64,000 nt of DNA, from positions 87,586-151,585 of the forward strand of contig CANLOQ010000006.1 in the NCBI GenBank assembly GCA_947492925.1, written 5' to 3'. Shown here one piece after another: positions 51,192 through 59,366 of this stretch (positions within the stretch are counted from its first letter, which is position 1; each line of letters opens with the position of its first letter). Origin of the DNA: an uncultured Sulfitobacter sp. (GTDB lineage: Bacteria; Pseudomonadota; Alphaproteobacteria; Rhodobacterales; Rhodobacteraceae). The notes under the pieces are model-generated. The model saw only the letters and a list, made by a program, of their open reading frames with translations, was not told the DNA's origin and did no database searches. Both the position numbers and the translations under genes were made by a program.

Positions 51192-51602
51192 TTGGTTGAT
51201 CAAGAAGCTCTATTCGAGGCAACCAATGTGACGTTTTTCGACGGGCCACCCCATGCCGAGGAGCTGGTCGCCGGACAGTTGGGTGTGAACATCGATGTGT
51301 TCCGCCAAATCAAGGATCACTACCGCAAGGCCAAAGGCAATATCCCCTGCCGTATCCTTGCGGATATCTGCCAAGACATCCAGAAGAGTGGGTACATCGG
51401 TCGTCTCGATGACAGCGCCGAGCGTTTAGAGACGACGCGCAACACGGTTCAACGCTGGCGCACCCGTTTCGCCGACAACGGCTTGCTACAACGCCACAAC
51501 AACAACGGCCGATATTCGGTCGACCCCCGTGTCGGCATTCTCATGGACAAGGATGGCAAGGTTGTCCGGCCAAGTTCGGATGGTCAGCTGTTCAAGTTCT
51601 GA
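51192..51602 (+). CDS. HTH-like hypothetical protein of the leading region, 136 aa
   Basis: The frame starts with TTG at 51192; a later start is possible. Around residues 70-105 a helix-turn-helix is likely (RLDDSAERLETTRNTVQRWRTRFADNGLLQRHNNNGRYSVD). It converges on the coupling-protein gene, with 54 bp between. It is a candidate regulator, but nothing shows it binds the transfer operator. No family recognised. Confidence 0.6.
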   Translation: MVDQEALFEATNVTFFDGPPHAEELVAGQLGVNIDVFRQIKDHYRKAKGNIPCRILADICQDIQKSGYIGRLDDSAERLETTRNTVQRWRTRFADNGLLQRHNNNGRYSVDPRVGILMDKDGKVVRPSSDGQLFKF

Positions 51603-51656
51603 GCATTTTGTCCGCTGTCGCGTGACAAAACACCTCTACACCTTCACCACTTTCGC

Positions 51657-53492
51657 CTACCGCTCGATGTCTCTTCCGTCATCCCGCTCCCGGTTTTCGC
51701 GCTCGTGCACGGGATCCCCGAACCGCATCTCTTCCTGTGCCGTGATATCGCGTTGGCGCGCGATCTGCGCTTCGTCCTCGAAGATCTCGCGCAGCTTCAT
51801 CGTCCAGGATGCGGGCCGTTCGGCATCGCGCAAATCCTTTGATTTGGAATACGGGACGAGCACACGGTAGATGTGTTTGCCGAAGCCGCTGACCAAAACG
51901 TACACACCCTTCTTATGTAGAAGCGGTCCGAGTTCGGTCTGGAAGTCGGTGCGATGCACGACCGGCTCGCGCTTTTCCTCGCGCATCCATTTGAGCCGCC
52001 CGCCGCCATCCGTGTCCCGTCGATGCGTGATCATGATCGTGTTGCCGAACTGTTCTTCGAGGCGGCGTGCTGTCTGGCCGACATTGATCTTGGCGATCAC
52101 CTTCGTGCCGATCAGACTTTCGATCTGGTCCGCCACCTGTTGCGAATACTTTGCGACGAGTTGCTCGACACCTTGTATCCCTAGTACGACCGCGAGACCT
52201 TTCGACCGACCGGTTTCCAGCATCGCCTCGAAGCGGTGCACCTTCGGCAGTTGCGCAAACTCATCGACGAAGAGCCAGACCCTGCGGTCCTTGCTCTCGC
52301 CGAAGGACACGTCGGAGATGTTCGAAGACATCACCGTGAGGAATGCAGATATCCACCCCTCCGATTGATCTTGGAACCGACCGGAGCGCTGCAGCACAAG
52401 CGTGCGGTCTTGCGTCTCTTCGTCCAGCAACCATTTGCGCAGGGAGAAGGTCTTGCGGTCCGCCGCGTTCTCGCGCCAGCCATAGGCAAGCATCCGAACA
52501 GCGCCCAGGCCTGCGGCCATGGTGGAGATGGTTGCGGACACCTGACGGTAATCCGCGTTGAGGTAGATCAACGCGTCCCTGTGGTGTTTGCGTGCAAAGT
52601 CCTGAAGCTGCTCGAGCGGCAGCTGTGTCGTTTCCATCAATTCCCACCACGTCCACTTCTGCGGTTTGGTCTTCATCAGTGTGATGATGCAGAGGGCGAG
52701 CACCGTGCGTGACGAGTCCGAGAAGAACCGGTCTTTGCTCTCCGGAATGATCCGGTTCGCTACTTCGATCGCATCCTCTTCGACGATGAGATCGTTGGCG
52801 ATATCCCAGATCACTGAGCGATCATCATGCGGTGCCAACAACAATGGGTCTTGCGGCTTTCTTGATCCAGTCTTCTTGTCAGTGGGCGGCTTTGAGAAGG
52901 CCATGCGTGTGTAGTCGCCTTTGAAGTCGAAGACGACGACCTTGTCGCCGCGCTCCATGACGGAGCGCAGCAGCGGCAGGATCGTCTGGGTCTTGCCGCC
53001 ACCGATGGCACCAAAGACCAAAAAGTGGTTCACTTCGCGCAACCGGCTGACGAAGAAATCGCCAAACCAATGCAGACCTCTCGCGTCGCGCTTAATCTCC
53101 TTGTTCGACGCCGCGACAAGCTCCTTTGCTCCGGCGATGGTCAGTCCGGCCTTGATGATGAGTGGTTTGACCCGCAAGCCCCATTCCCAAACCAAGTACC
53201 CAAAACACCCGACGGCCATCACCACGAAGACGGCAAAGGTGGTCGTGCCGAGATCGAATTGCTGCTCAGACTCCGGCGTCATCGCCGCCTTGATCTGACG
53301 GCAATAGGCTTGATCGAAGGGATGCAGACAGGCTTTCACATAGTCCCACTTGATCGGTATCGACGCACCATCCGGTGCGCGATAGGTGAGGGGCTGGAAA
53401 AAGTACCAGTAGGCTAAAGCGGCGCTCATCGTACACAATACGGTACCGATAATGAGCCAGCGAAAGGGCGCGACCTCTGGCTTATAGATCAT
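51657..53492 (-). CDS. traG: Type IV coupling protein (TraG position, TraD/TrwB-like)
   Basis: 611 residues: two N-terminal transmembrane segments (about 12-32 and 85-105), then an ATPase domain with Walker A GAIGGGKTQTIL near residues 178-189 and Walker B WLFVDEFAQLPKV near 418. A TraD-type recognition region (KGLAVVLGIQGVEQLVAKY) follows. It brings the relaxosome to the secretion channel. In position it is traG of the Ti traCDG operon. The P-loop style is nearer TraD/TrwB than VirD4, and it is not visibly a DotL. It overlaps traD by 4 bp. Confidence 0.85.
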   Translation of the reverse strand: MIYKPEVAPFRWLIIGTVLCTMSAALAYWYFFQPLTYRAPDGASIPIKWDYVKACLHPFDQAYCRQIKAAMTPESEQQFDLGTTTFAVFVVMAVGCFGYLVWEWGLRVKPLIIKAGLTIAGAKELVAASNKEIKRDARGLHWFGDFFVSRLREVNHFLVFGAIGGGKTQTILPLLRSVMERGDKVVVFDFKGDYTRMAFSKPPTDKKTGSRKPQDPLLLAPHDDRSVIWDIANDLIVEEDAIEVANRIIPESKDRFFSDSSRTVLALCIITLMKTKPQKWTWWELMETTQLPLEQLQDFARKHHRDALIYLNADYRQVSATISTMAAGLGAVRMLAYGWRENAADRKTFSLRKWLLDEETQDRTLVLQRSGRFQDQSEGWISAFLTVMSSNISDVSFGESKDRRVWLFVDEFAQLPKVHRFEAMLETGRSKGLAVVLGIQGVEQLVAKYSQQVADQIESLIGTKVIAKINVGQTARRLEEQFGNTIMITHRRDTDGGGRLKWMREEKREPVVHRTDFQTELGPLLHKKGVYVLVSGFGKHIYRVLVPYSKSKDLRDAERPASWTMKLREIFEDEAQIARQRDITAQEEMRFGDPVHERENRERDDGRDIER

Positions 53493-53770
53493 TGGAGAAC
53501 GCTTTCAGCCATCTCCATCGGCTCGATCTCCGCACCGCCTCGGCGTGCCGCTTCGCTGCCGCCCTCGTCTGATGCAGTGGGAGCTGGTTCGTCGTATTGC
53601 TCCACGAACAACTGAAGCTCTTTGCTGCCACCTGTTTCGACATAATGTGCGAGCACCGCTTCGATCTCGTCCACCGGCATTGCGAACGCGCCTGCGCGCC
53701 TCGCCGCCTCACCGATCATGATCTTCGTGCGCGTCTCTTGTTTCCGGTCTGCATGTTTGGCGCGTTGCAT
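53489..53770 (-). CDS. traD: TraD-like conjugal transfer protein
   Basis: 93 residues with the short TraD signature near the start (ADRKQETRTKIMIGEAARRAGA), then a helical acidic tail. The family is an accessory protein of the Ti-type relaxosome. It lies between traC and the coupling protein, the Ti traC-traD-traG order, and overlaps the coupling gene as ATGA. Confidence 0.8.
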   Translation of the reverse strand: MQRAKHADRKQETRTKIMIGEAARRAGAFAMPVDEIEAVLAHYVETGGSKELQLFVEQYDEPAPTASDEGGSEAARRGGAEIEPMEMAESVLQ

Positions 53771-53798
53771 GAGCTGTTCTCCTCTGGCGATCTTTGCG

Positions 53799-54026
53799 TC
53801 AAACCTTTGCAGGACCGGAAGCCGTCGCTTTGTGGCGAAATCGCTCCGCGATCGCTTGAAACTCCTTCAGCAACTCTACGTCTGAAATCTCCAAGATGTT
53901 CAGATCGGCCTTGGCGGCGATCTTGCCGATTTGATCGGCGCGGGTTTCCAAGGCGGCAACACGTTGGACTTTTAGCGTTTCGATCTCTTTGTCGATGTCG
54001 ATCACTGATTTTGTTTTGCGGGCCAT
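53799..54026 (-). CDS. traC: TraC-like relaxosome accessory protein
   Basis: 75 residues: an N-terminal helical segment (DIDKEIETLKVQRVAALETRADQIGKIAAKADL) followed by LEISDVELLKEFQAIAERF, matching the Ti TraC pattern. TraC assists relaxase binding at oriT. It is the first gene of the minus-strand traC-traD-traG operon, diverging from traA across the oriT region. Confidence 0.8.
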   Translation of the reverse strand: MARKTKSVIDIDKEIETLKVQRVAALETRADQIGKIAAKADLNILEISDVELLKEFQAIAERFRHKATASGPAKV

Positions 54027-54053
54027 CGGGCATGTTCTCCGTATCGAGTGAGG

Positions 54054-54126
54054 GTATCGTATATAATAACAATAATCATATCGTTATATGTAAGGCAACT
54101 TATAACGTATACACATCGTTATATAC
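54054..54126. promoter_or_regulatory. Cluster of transfer operators next to oriT
   Basis: Four related AT-rich elements: TATCGTATAT (about 54055-54064), ATATCGTTATAT (54078-54089), TATAACGTAT (54101-54110) and CATCGTTATATAC (54114-54126). These are copies or inverse copies of the operator found before dotD and between the divergent tra operons. They lie just upstream of traC and beside the nic site. Confidence 0.6.
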
Positions 54127-54147
54127 AGTGTAGATATTGAGGACAAT

Positions 54148-54173
54148 GGCGCACTTATACGTCGCAAGCGACG
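54148..54173. other. Origin of transfer (oriT) with nic site
   Basis: On the minus strand the order is a 6-bp hairpin CGTCGC-TT-GCGACG (54173-54160), then TA, then ATAAGTGCGCC (54158-54148). This hairpin plus TAAGTGCGCC core is the layout of Q-type/Ti-type oriT sites (RSF1010/R1162, pTi). The cut should fall at about 54148/54147 on the minus strand. It lies in the traC-traA divergent gap, as in Ti plasmids. Confidence 0.85.
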
Positions 54174-54295
54174 GGCGCGGCCTTGGAGGGCCGCACAAAA
54201 GATCACTGGAGCAGCGGTATTGGCGAATGACCGCCGGGTAGGGCGATTGGTTGCGATATTGAGCGACGGCGATTGAGCCGTAAAGGAGACGGGAC

Positions 54296-57200
54296 TTGGC
54301 GATCTACCATCTTTCTGCGCAGATCATCGGCAAGGGGGGCGGACGGTCCGCCGTTGCCGCTGCTGCCTATCGGCATTGCGTCAAGATGGAACGCGACGAG
54401 ACCGCCGAGGAGATCGATTATTCCCGCAAAGGCGGCAATGCGCATTCAGAGTTTGCGCTGCCAGACAATGCGCCTGCATGGATTGCCGACTTTGCTGAGG
54501 GACATTTTGCGCCGGAAACCAGTGCGTTATTTTGGAATGCGGTTGAGGCGAACGAGACCCGTAAAGATGCGCAGTTGATGCGAGAGTTCGTCCTGGCGCT
54601 GCCGGTCGAGCTGACGACAGAACAGAACATCGAATTGGTGCGGGCCTTCGTGTCACGAGAGCTGTCCGCCCATGGGATCGTCGCGGATTGGGCCTATCAC
54701 GACATGGCTGACAATCCGCATGTGCATCTGATGACATCACTGCGTCCGCTCACGGATGAAGGGTTTGGCGCGAAGCGTGTACCGGTCCTGGGCGATGATG
54801 GGGAAGCCTTGCGTGGCTCAGATGGGAAAATCCGCTATGAGCAATTCACCGGCGGGATGGAGCGGTTGCGTGAGATGCGGGCGGCCTGGGCGGAGACGCA
54901 GAACCATCATCTTGCTAATCATGGGTTTGACATCAGGGTTGATCATCGCTCGTTCGAAGAGCTCGGGATCGATGCGGTGCCGAGCAAGCATCGCGGTCCC
55001 GCATCGGATAATATGGATGCACGTGGTGAGGTTTCGGAGCTGGCCGAGAAGGCCAAACTGGCGTCGCGGGAAAACTACCTGCGCTATGCGGACGATCCAA
55101 CGCTCATCCTCAAGAAGATCACCACACAGAAGGCGGTATTCACGCGTCATGACATCGCGCGGGAGATTCACAGGACGGAATGTTCGACGGCCGAGTTCCA
55201 GTCGTTGTTCTATCATGTCGGCGCGCATGAAGAACTGGTACCGGTCGCGGCTCCGGCGTTCGATGCGTTCACGGGCGAGGAGACGACAGAGCCGATGTTC
55301 TCGACGCGTACCATGGTCGAGCTCGAACATCAGATGCTGCTGAACATCGACGGCTTGGCGCAGCGGACATCGGCATCAATTGCTGATCGTGATCTGCAAA
55401 AGTCGTTCCGTTCATTTGAGGCTAAGCGCGGGTTTCACCTCAATGATCAACAGAAAATGGTTGTACGGCATCTCACCCGCGAGACGGGGGCGGCCGCCTT
55501 GGTGGGTTATGCGGGCGCGGGGAAATCGACCGCGACCGAAGCCACACGGATTGCCTTTGAGGCAAAAGGTTACACGGTCGTGGGGGGCGCTTTGGCTGGA
55601 ATTGCAGCCGATAATTTGCGGTCTGAAGCGGACATTGAAAGTAGGACATTGGCCTCTTGGGAATACCAATGGGCGAAGGGAGATATGCTGCCCAACGCCA
55701 AAACCGTCTTCGTCATGGACGAGGCCGGCATGGTGTCCTCGCGCCAGATGGAGAGCATCACGCGTACCTTGAATGAAGCCGGCGCACGGATGATCGTGCT
55801 GGGTGATGCGCGGCAATTGCAGCCCATTCAGGCCGGTGCCGCATTCCGTGCCTTTGTTGATGTGACGGGATATTCCGAACTCGACAGCGTTGTGCGGCAG
55901 CATGAACCGTGGATGCGTGATGCCGCGATCGCGTTTGGGTCGGGCAGGGCGGAAGAGGGTGTTGCCGCCTATATCGGTAATGACAGGCTCGGCTGGTCAG
56001 AAAGCAATGAGGATGCCCGTGCCGATCTGATCGCCGACTGGATGCCGTATCATCAGGCGTCTGCCGATGTCACAATCATGGCACATCGCAACAAGGATGT
56101 GATCGCGCTCAATATCGAAGCACGTGAGATGCTGAAGTCGAAACGCACGCTTGGTGAAGAGCATGTCTTTGCGTCTGAGCGGGGCGAGAAGCTCTTCGCG
56201 GCTGGGGATCAGATCCTGTTCCTGAAGAACGAACGCAGCCTTGGAGTGTTCAATGGATCGACGGGCCAAGTGATCGACGCGGACAAGAACTGGCTCAAGG
56301 TTTTGGTCGAAGGACAGGTTGATCCGATCACTTTGCGGGCGAATGAGTACAACCATATCGATTACGGCTATGCCCGCACGATCCACAAGGAGCAGGGCAA
56401 CACGGTTGATCGCGCCTTCGTTTATCTGTCTCCGACGATGGACGCGCAGCTATCCTATGTGGCGCTGACCCGTCATCGCGATGACGTCTCGCTCTATGCC
56501 TCACGCGAAGACTATCGCAGCAAAGGCGAGTTGGTTGAGCTGATGACGCGTGACCGGCTGCAGGATTCCACAGCGCTTTACCGGGATCGGGTCGACTACA
56601 AGGATGTTGTGCGCGGCTTTGCCGAGCGGCGGGGCTTTCCGACCACGCGAGTCATCACCGAATTTGTCAAAGCCAATCTGCAGTATCTGCGCAAGCGTTT
56701 CGACAGTCTGGCCGCTCGGTTCGACAAATTGCGTCAGCCCACGCCGGAGCATCAGCCTGTGATCGTGCCAGAAAGGGATGGGGGCAAGGAACATATGAGA
56801 CCGATGCCGGTGCCCATGAGACCGCCGGAGGTGTCGCCGCAGTTGCACCAATCCTTGAACCGCCTATCACACAATATTGCCTCCGAGCATATCCGTGGCC
56901 GTAAGGCACGAACGTTCGAACGCAACGCGCATTATGAGTTGAACTTGGCCACATCGGCGCATGAGCTGCGGGCGTTCAATGAAGTAATCGGATCGGCCGT
57001 GCCAAAGGATGCGATCCTCACCCACGGATCGCATGAGCCGAACGATGATGCGCCGGTGCTAAGCGGATTGTCAGAGGACTGGAAGAGCTTCGCACGGGAG
57101 AACTGGTCCGAGATATTTGCGGCACAATGGGCCGAGACACAGGCCAGCTTGCAACCCCTGAAGCCGCGCCAAAAGATGGGTCGTGATCCGGGTATTGCCG

Positions 57201-58069
57201 ACACGGCGCGTTCTGGTCACAGCAAAGCTGTCCCACCAAACGATGCCAAAGCACGAAACCCAGATCAAGTGAGGGCCACCATGCCAATTGAAAAACCATT
57301 GATCGATGCCGTGCCGGACCTGCCACTTTTGGAGCCTAAGGAGCTGCGCGGCCGTGCTGCGGAAGATGGGGCCGTACGACCGACCATGGCGACAGCGAGA
57401 GACATTGCGGGCAGGATCTATGTCGACCCGGACCCTGCGTTCGAGCGGATGAACGCACGCTATGTCGAGACCGGAGACAGCAAAGCGCTGATCTCGGAGA
57501 TCGAGCGCACGCCGCAGGAATTTGGCGAGGTGCAGGGCAAATCCCGGCTTGGCATCGCCAATGGGGATCGCCGTCAAGCGCTCGAGCAAGCACCGATTAT
57601 GGCCGATCAGATGGACAAGTATTTTACGGTCATGGAAAAGGTCGAGGGCCGGCTCATCTCTGACCATGCGGCCAAACAGGTGGCGATGCAGAAACCGTTA
57701 CCTGACCTGTCACCGGAGGCTGGCAGCTTCTTAGACCGCATGGCGCAGGTGCGTCAATTACCATCGGGCGGGGACAAGGTTGATCAGATGCGGGAGCTGC
57801 TCTCCGATAAAGCCTCGGTGCAGGAAGTTGTCCGGTTCCGCGAGGCGCTCACAGAACGCTATGGAAAAGGTCAGGCGGCAGTCGAAAAAGGCATGGCGCA
57901 GGATCCCGGCCTGAAGGCGCGATCAGCCTCTGAAAAGAACTTGGTTCAGATCCGCGTCAGCAATGTGACGGATGCGGTGCCGACCATTGGCCATATGCGC
58001 GATCAGATTCAGCAGCGTGATCGTCCAATTGAACGGGACAAGGATCAATCACGTGGTATCGAGCGATAA
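54296..58069 (+). CDS. traA: TraA relaxase-helicase (Ti type, MOBQ)
   Basis: 1257 residues from a TTG at 54296, with AAGGAG (54283-54288) 7 bp upstream. The relaxase domain has MAIYHLSAQIIGKGGGRSAV then AAAYRH with the likely nicking Tyr at residue 25, and the HUH-like HDMADNPHVH near residues 135-144. A SF1 (RecD-like) helicase follows: Walker A GYAGAGKST near 404, Walker B VMDEAGMVSS near 470, and YGYARTIHKEQGNTVD and YVALTRHRDD. The C-terminal third is a variable charged region. It cuts oriT, stays bound to the 5' end and unwinds the strand. Confidence 0.93.
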   Translation: MAIYHLSAQIIGKGGGRSAVAAAAYRHCVKMERDETAEEIDYSRKGGNAHSEFALPDNAPAWIADFAEGHFAPETSALFWNAVEANETRKDAQLMREFVLALPVELTTEQNIELVRAFVSRELSAHGIVADWAYHDMADNPHVHLMTSLRPLTDEGFGAKRVPVLGDDGEALRGSDGKIRYEQFTGGMERLREMRAAWAETQNHHLANHGFDIRVDHRSFEELGIDAVPSKHRGPASDNMDARGEVSELAEKAKLASRENYLRYADDPTLILKKITTQKAVFTRHDIAREIHRTECSTAEFQSLFYHVGAHEELVPVAAPAFDAFTGEETTEPMFSTRTMVELEHQMLLNIDGLAQRTSASIADRDLQKSFRSFEAKRGFHLNDQQKMVVRHLTRETGAAALVGYAGAGKSTATEATRIAFEAKGYTVVGGALAGIAADNLRSEADIESRTLASWEYQWAKGDMLPNAKTVFVMDEAGMVSSRQMESITRTLNEAGARMIVLGDARQLQPIQAGAAFRAFVDVTGYSELDSVVRQHEPWMRDAAIAFGSGRAEEGVAAYIGNDRLGWSESNEDARADLIADWMPYHQASADVTIMAHRNKDVIALNIEAREMLKSKRTLGEEHVFASERGEKLFAAGDQILFLKNERSLGVFNGSTGQVIDADKNWLKVLVEGQVDPITLRANEYNHIDYGYARTIHKEQGNTVDRAFVYLSPTMDAQLSYVALTRHRDDVSLYASREDYRSKGELVELMTRDRLQDSTALYRDRVDYKDVVRGFAERRGFPTTRVITEFVKANLQYLRKRFDSLAARFDKLRQPTPEHQPVIVPERDGGKEHMRPMPVPMRPPEVSPQLHQSLNRLSHNIASEHIRGRKARTFERNAHYELNLATSAHELRAFNEVIGSAVPKDAILTHGSHEPNDDAPVLSGLSEDWKSFARENWSEIFAAQWAETQASLQPLKPRQKMGRDPGIADTARSGHSKAVPPNDAKARNPDQVRATMPIEKPLIDAVPDLPLLEPKELRGRAAEDGAVRPTMATARDIAGRIYVDPDPAFERMNARYVETGDSKALISEIERTPQEFGEVQGKSRLGIANGDRRQALEQAPIMADQMDKYFTVMEKVEGRLISDHAAKQVAMQKPLPDLSPEAGSFLDRMAQVRQLPSGGDKVDQMRELLSDKASVQEVVRFREALTERYGKGQAAVEKGMAQDPGLKARSASEKNLVQIRVSNVTDAVPTIGHMRDQIQQRDRPIERDKDQSRGIER

Positions 58070-58073
58070 TGCG

Positions 58074-59045
58074 TTACACCCAGCTGATGGGTTCCAGAGC
58101 GATGTCATCTAGCGTGCTGTGCAGGTTTGCGGTCAGATGCGGGCAAAGCGACTTCGTCAAACCGCGTGCCGTCGGTGAGGCGAGCAAGCACCGTGCGTGG
58201 GCGATCTCCCGGTAGATCATCTCGCGGATCTTGGCGTCATGTCCGTCGAGTAATTTAACCATAGGTGCGAGGCGGTCATGGATAGCCTGCACTCTATGGA
58301 TCTGACCATCTCGCGAGGCGCAGTTGAGCGTCGCCATCTCATAGGGTGCAATGTAGGCCAAAGACGATAGGACATTGTCGATGCCGGTCTTGAGATTGTG
58401 GAAGGGGGCGGCTTCCGAAGAGGGCAGTACTGCCAACGGACAGGTGACAGATTTGTGCGTGTAGAAATCTTGAGCATAGTGCAACACCTGATAGTCCAGG
58501 CCCACGTCAAAGCCGAGGATCTGTCTGCCGGCACTGGCCAAAAGCATAGTGCCTTCGGGGGCGTCGCCCCAACGGGTCTGACCCTTACCCAGGATGACGA
58601 TAATCGGCAGGGGCGACTGCTTGGACAATTTGGCCAGCTTTGCGAGATGCGCTTCGAAAGTGCGGTACTCTCGTTCGTTCTGCCAGTGGTTGGAGAAGGA
58701 GATCACGGCGTCAGCTCCTGCCCTGAAGCAGGCTTCGACCTCATCCTCGACATCGCCCGATAGTTCGCCAACACAGGCAAGAAGCAGCTGACTTGGCTTA
58801 AGTCCATCTCGGGTTCGCTGAAGAACATCGAGGCGTTCCGATAGGCGCAGTGACTGCCGTTCCCGGAACGTTGTGTTGACGGCTATGCCAAAAATGCCAT
58901 CAATCAGCGACAAGCGTCTAGCTTGGTCGGTAACGGCACGCATCATCACCATGCCATGCTCGTCGAAGGGTGTCAGTGTTGGAACAATGAGACCCTTGCC
59001 AAAGGGGGTTGTTTCCAGATTTTCGGAAATGGACATTCTACCCAT
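58074..59045 (-). CDS. Degenerate DapA/N-acetylneuraminate lyase family protein
   Basis: 323 residues from the ATG at 59045 (AAGGAGG 8 bp upstream). The TIM-barrel family pattern is clear: GLIVPTLTPFDEHG, IFGIAVNTTFRERQSLRLSER, FRAGADAVISFSNHWQ. However, where active members have the Schiff-base lysine (G-x-K-x-S) it reads ILGFDVGLDYQ, with Asp instead of Lys, and the tyrosine of the YNxP motif is also missing. It probably is not an ordinary lyase. It converges with traA and is cargo, not transfer machinery. Confidence 0.7.
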   Translation of the reverse strand: MGRMSISENLETTPFGKGLIVPTLTPFDEHGMVMMRAVTDQARRLSLIDGIFGIAVNTTFRERQSLRLSERLDVLQRTRDGLKPSQLLLACVGELSGDVEDEVEACFRAGADAVISFSNHWQNEREYRTFEAHLAKLAKLSKQSPLPIIVILGKGQTRWGDAPEGTMLLASAGRQILGFDVGLDYQVLHYAQDFYTHKSVTCPLAVLPSSEAAPFHNLKTGIDNVLSSLAYIAPYEMATLNCASRDGQIHRVQAIHDRLAPMVKLLDGHDAKIREMIYREIAHARCLLASPTARGLTKSLCPHLTANLHSTLDDIALEPISWV

Positions 59046-59366
59046 CCCAGTTCCTCCTTGAGTTGCCAAATCGTCGCCGGAGTAATCGTCTGCCACAAAC
59101 GCTCGCCATTGATTTGAGCGGGCGGTCGAATGCGCAATAAATTCTCAGCGCACTTCCGCCAGAGACCCTATTGGCCGTCTGCTTGTCTTGCCGCAACAGA
59201 AGATTCCCGTTAAGCGGGAGCATATTCGCGACTACGTGTTAACGCACGAAAGAGACGATCAAGGCGAAATTGAGCTGCGTAAGCCTCTGGAAAATAACGA
59301 AACAAAAACGCCTATTCGCCTATCGTTCGACAACTATTTTGCGAAGCAAGGCAGCGAAGGCACATT
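59046..59366. other. Intergenic region upstream of the HTH-membrane fusion gene
   Basis: Divergent promoter space between the lyase-like gene and the gene at 59367. A 68-residue plus-strand frame (59188-59394) overlaps the next gene by 28 bp. It has a natural-looking sequence (KREHIRDYVLTHERDDQG) but no ribosome site; it may be a small upstream gene. Confidence 0.3.
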
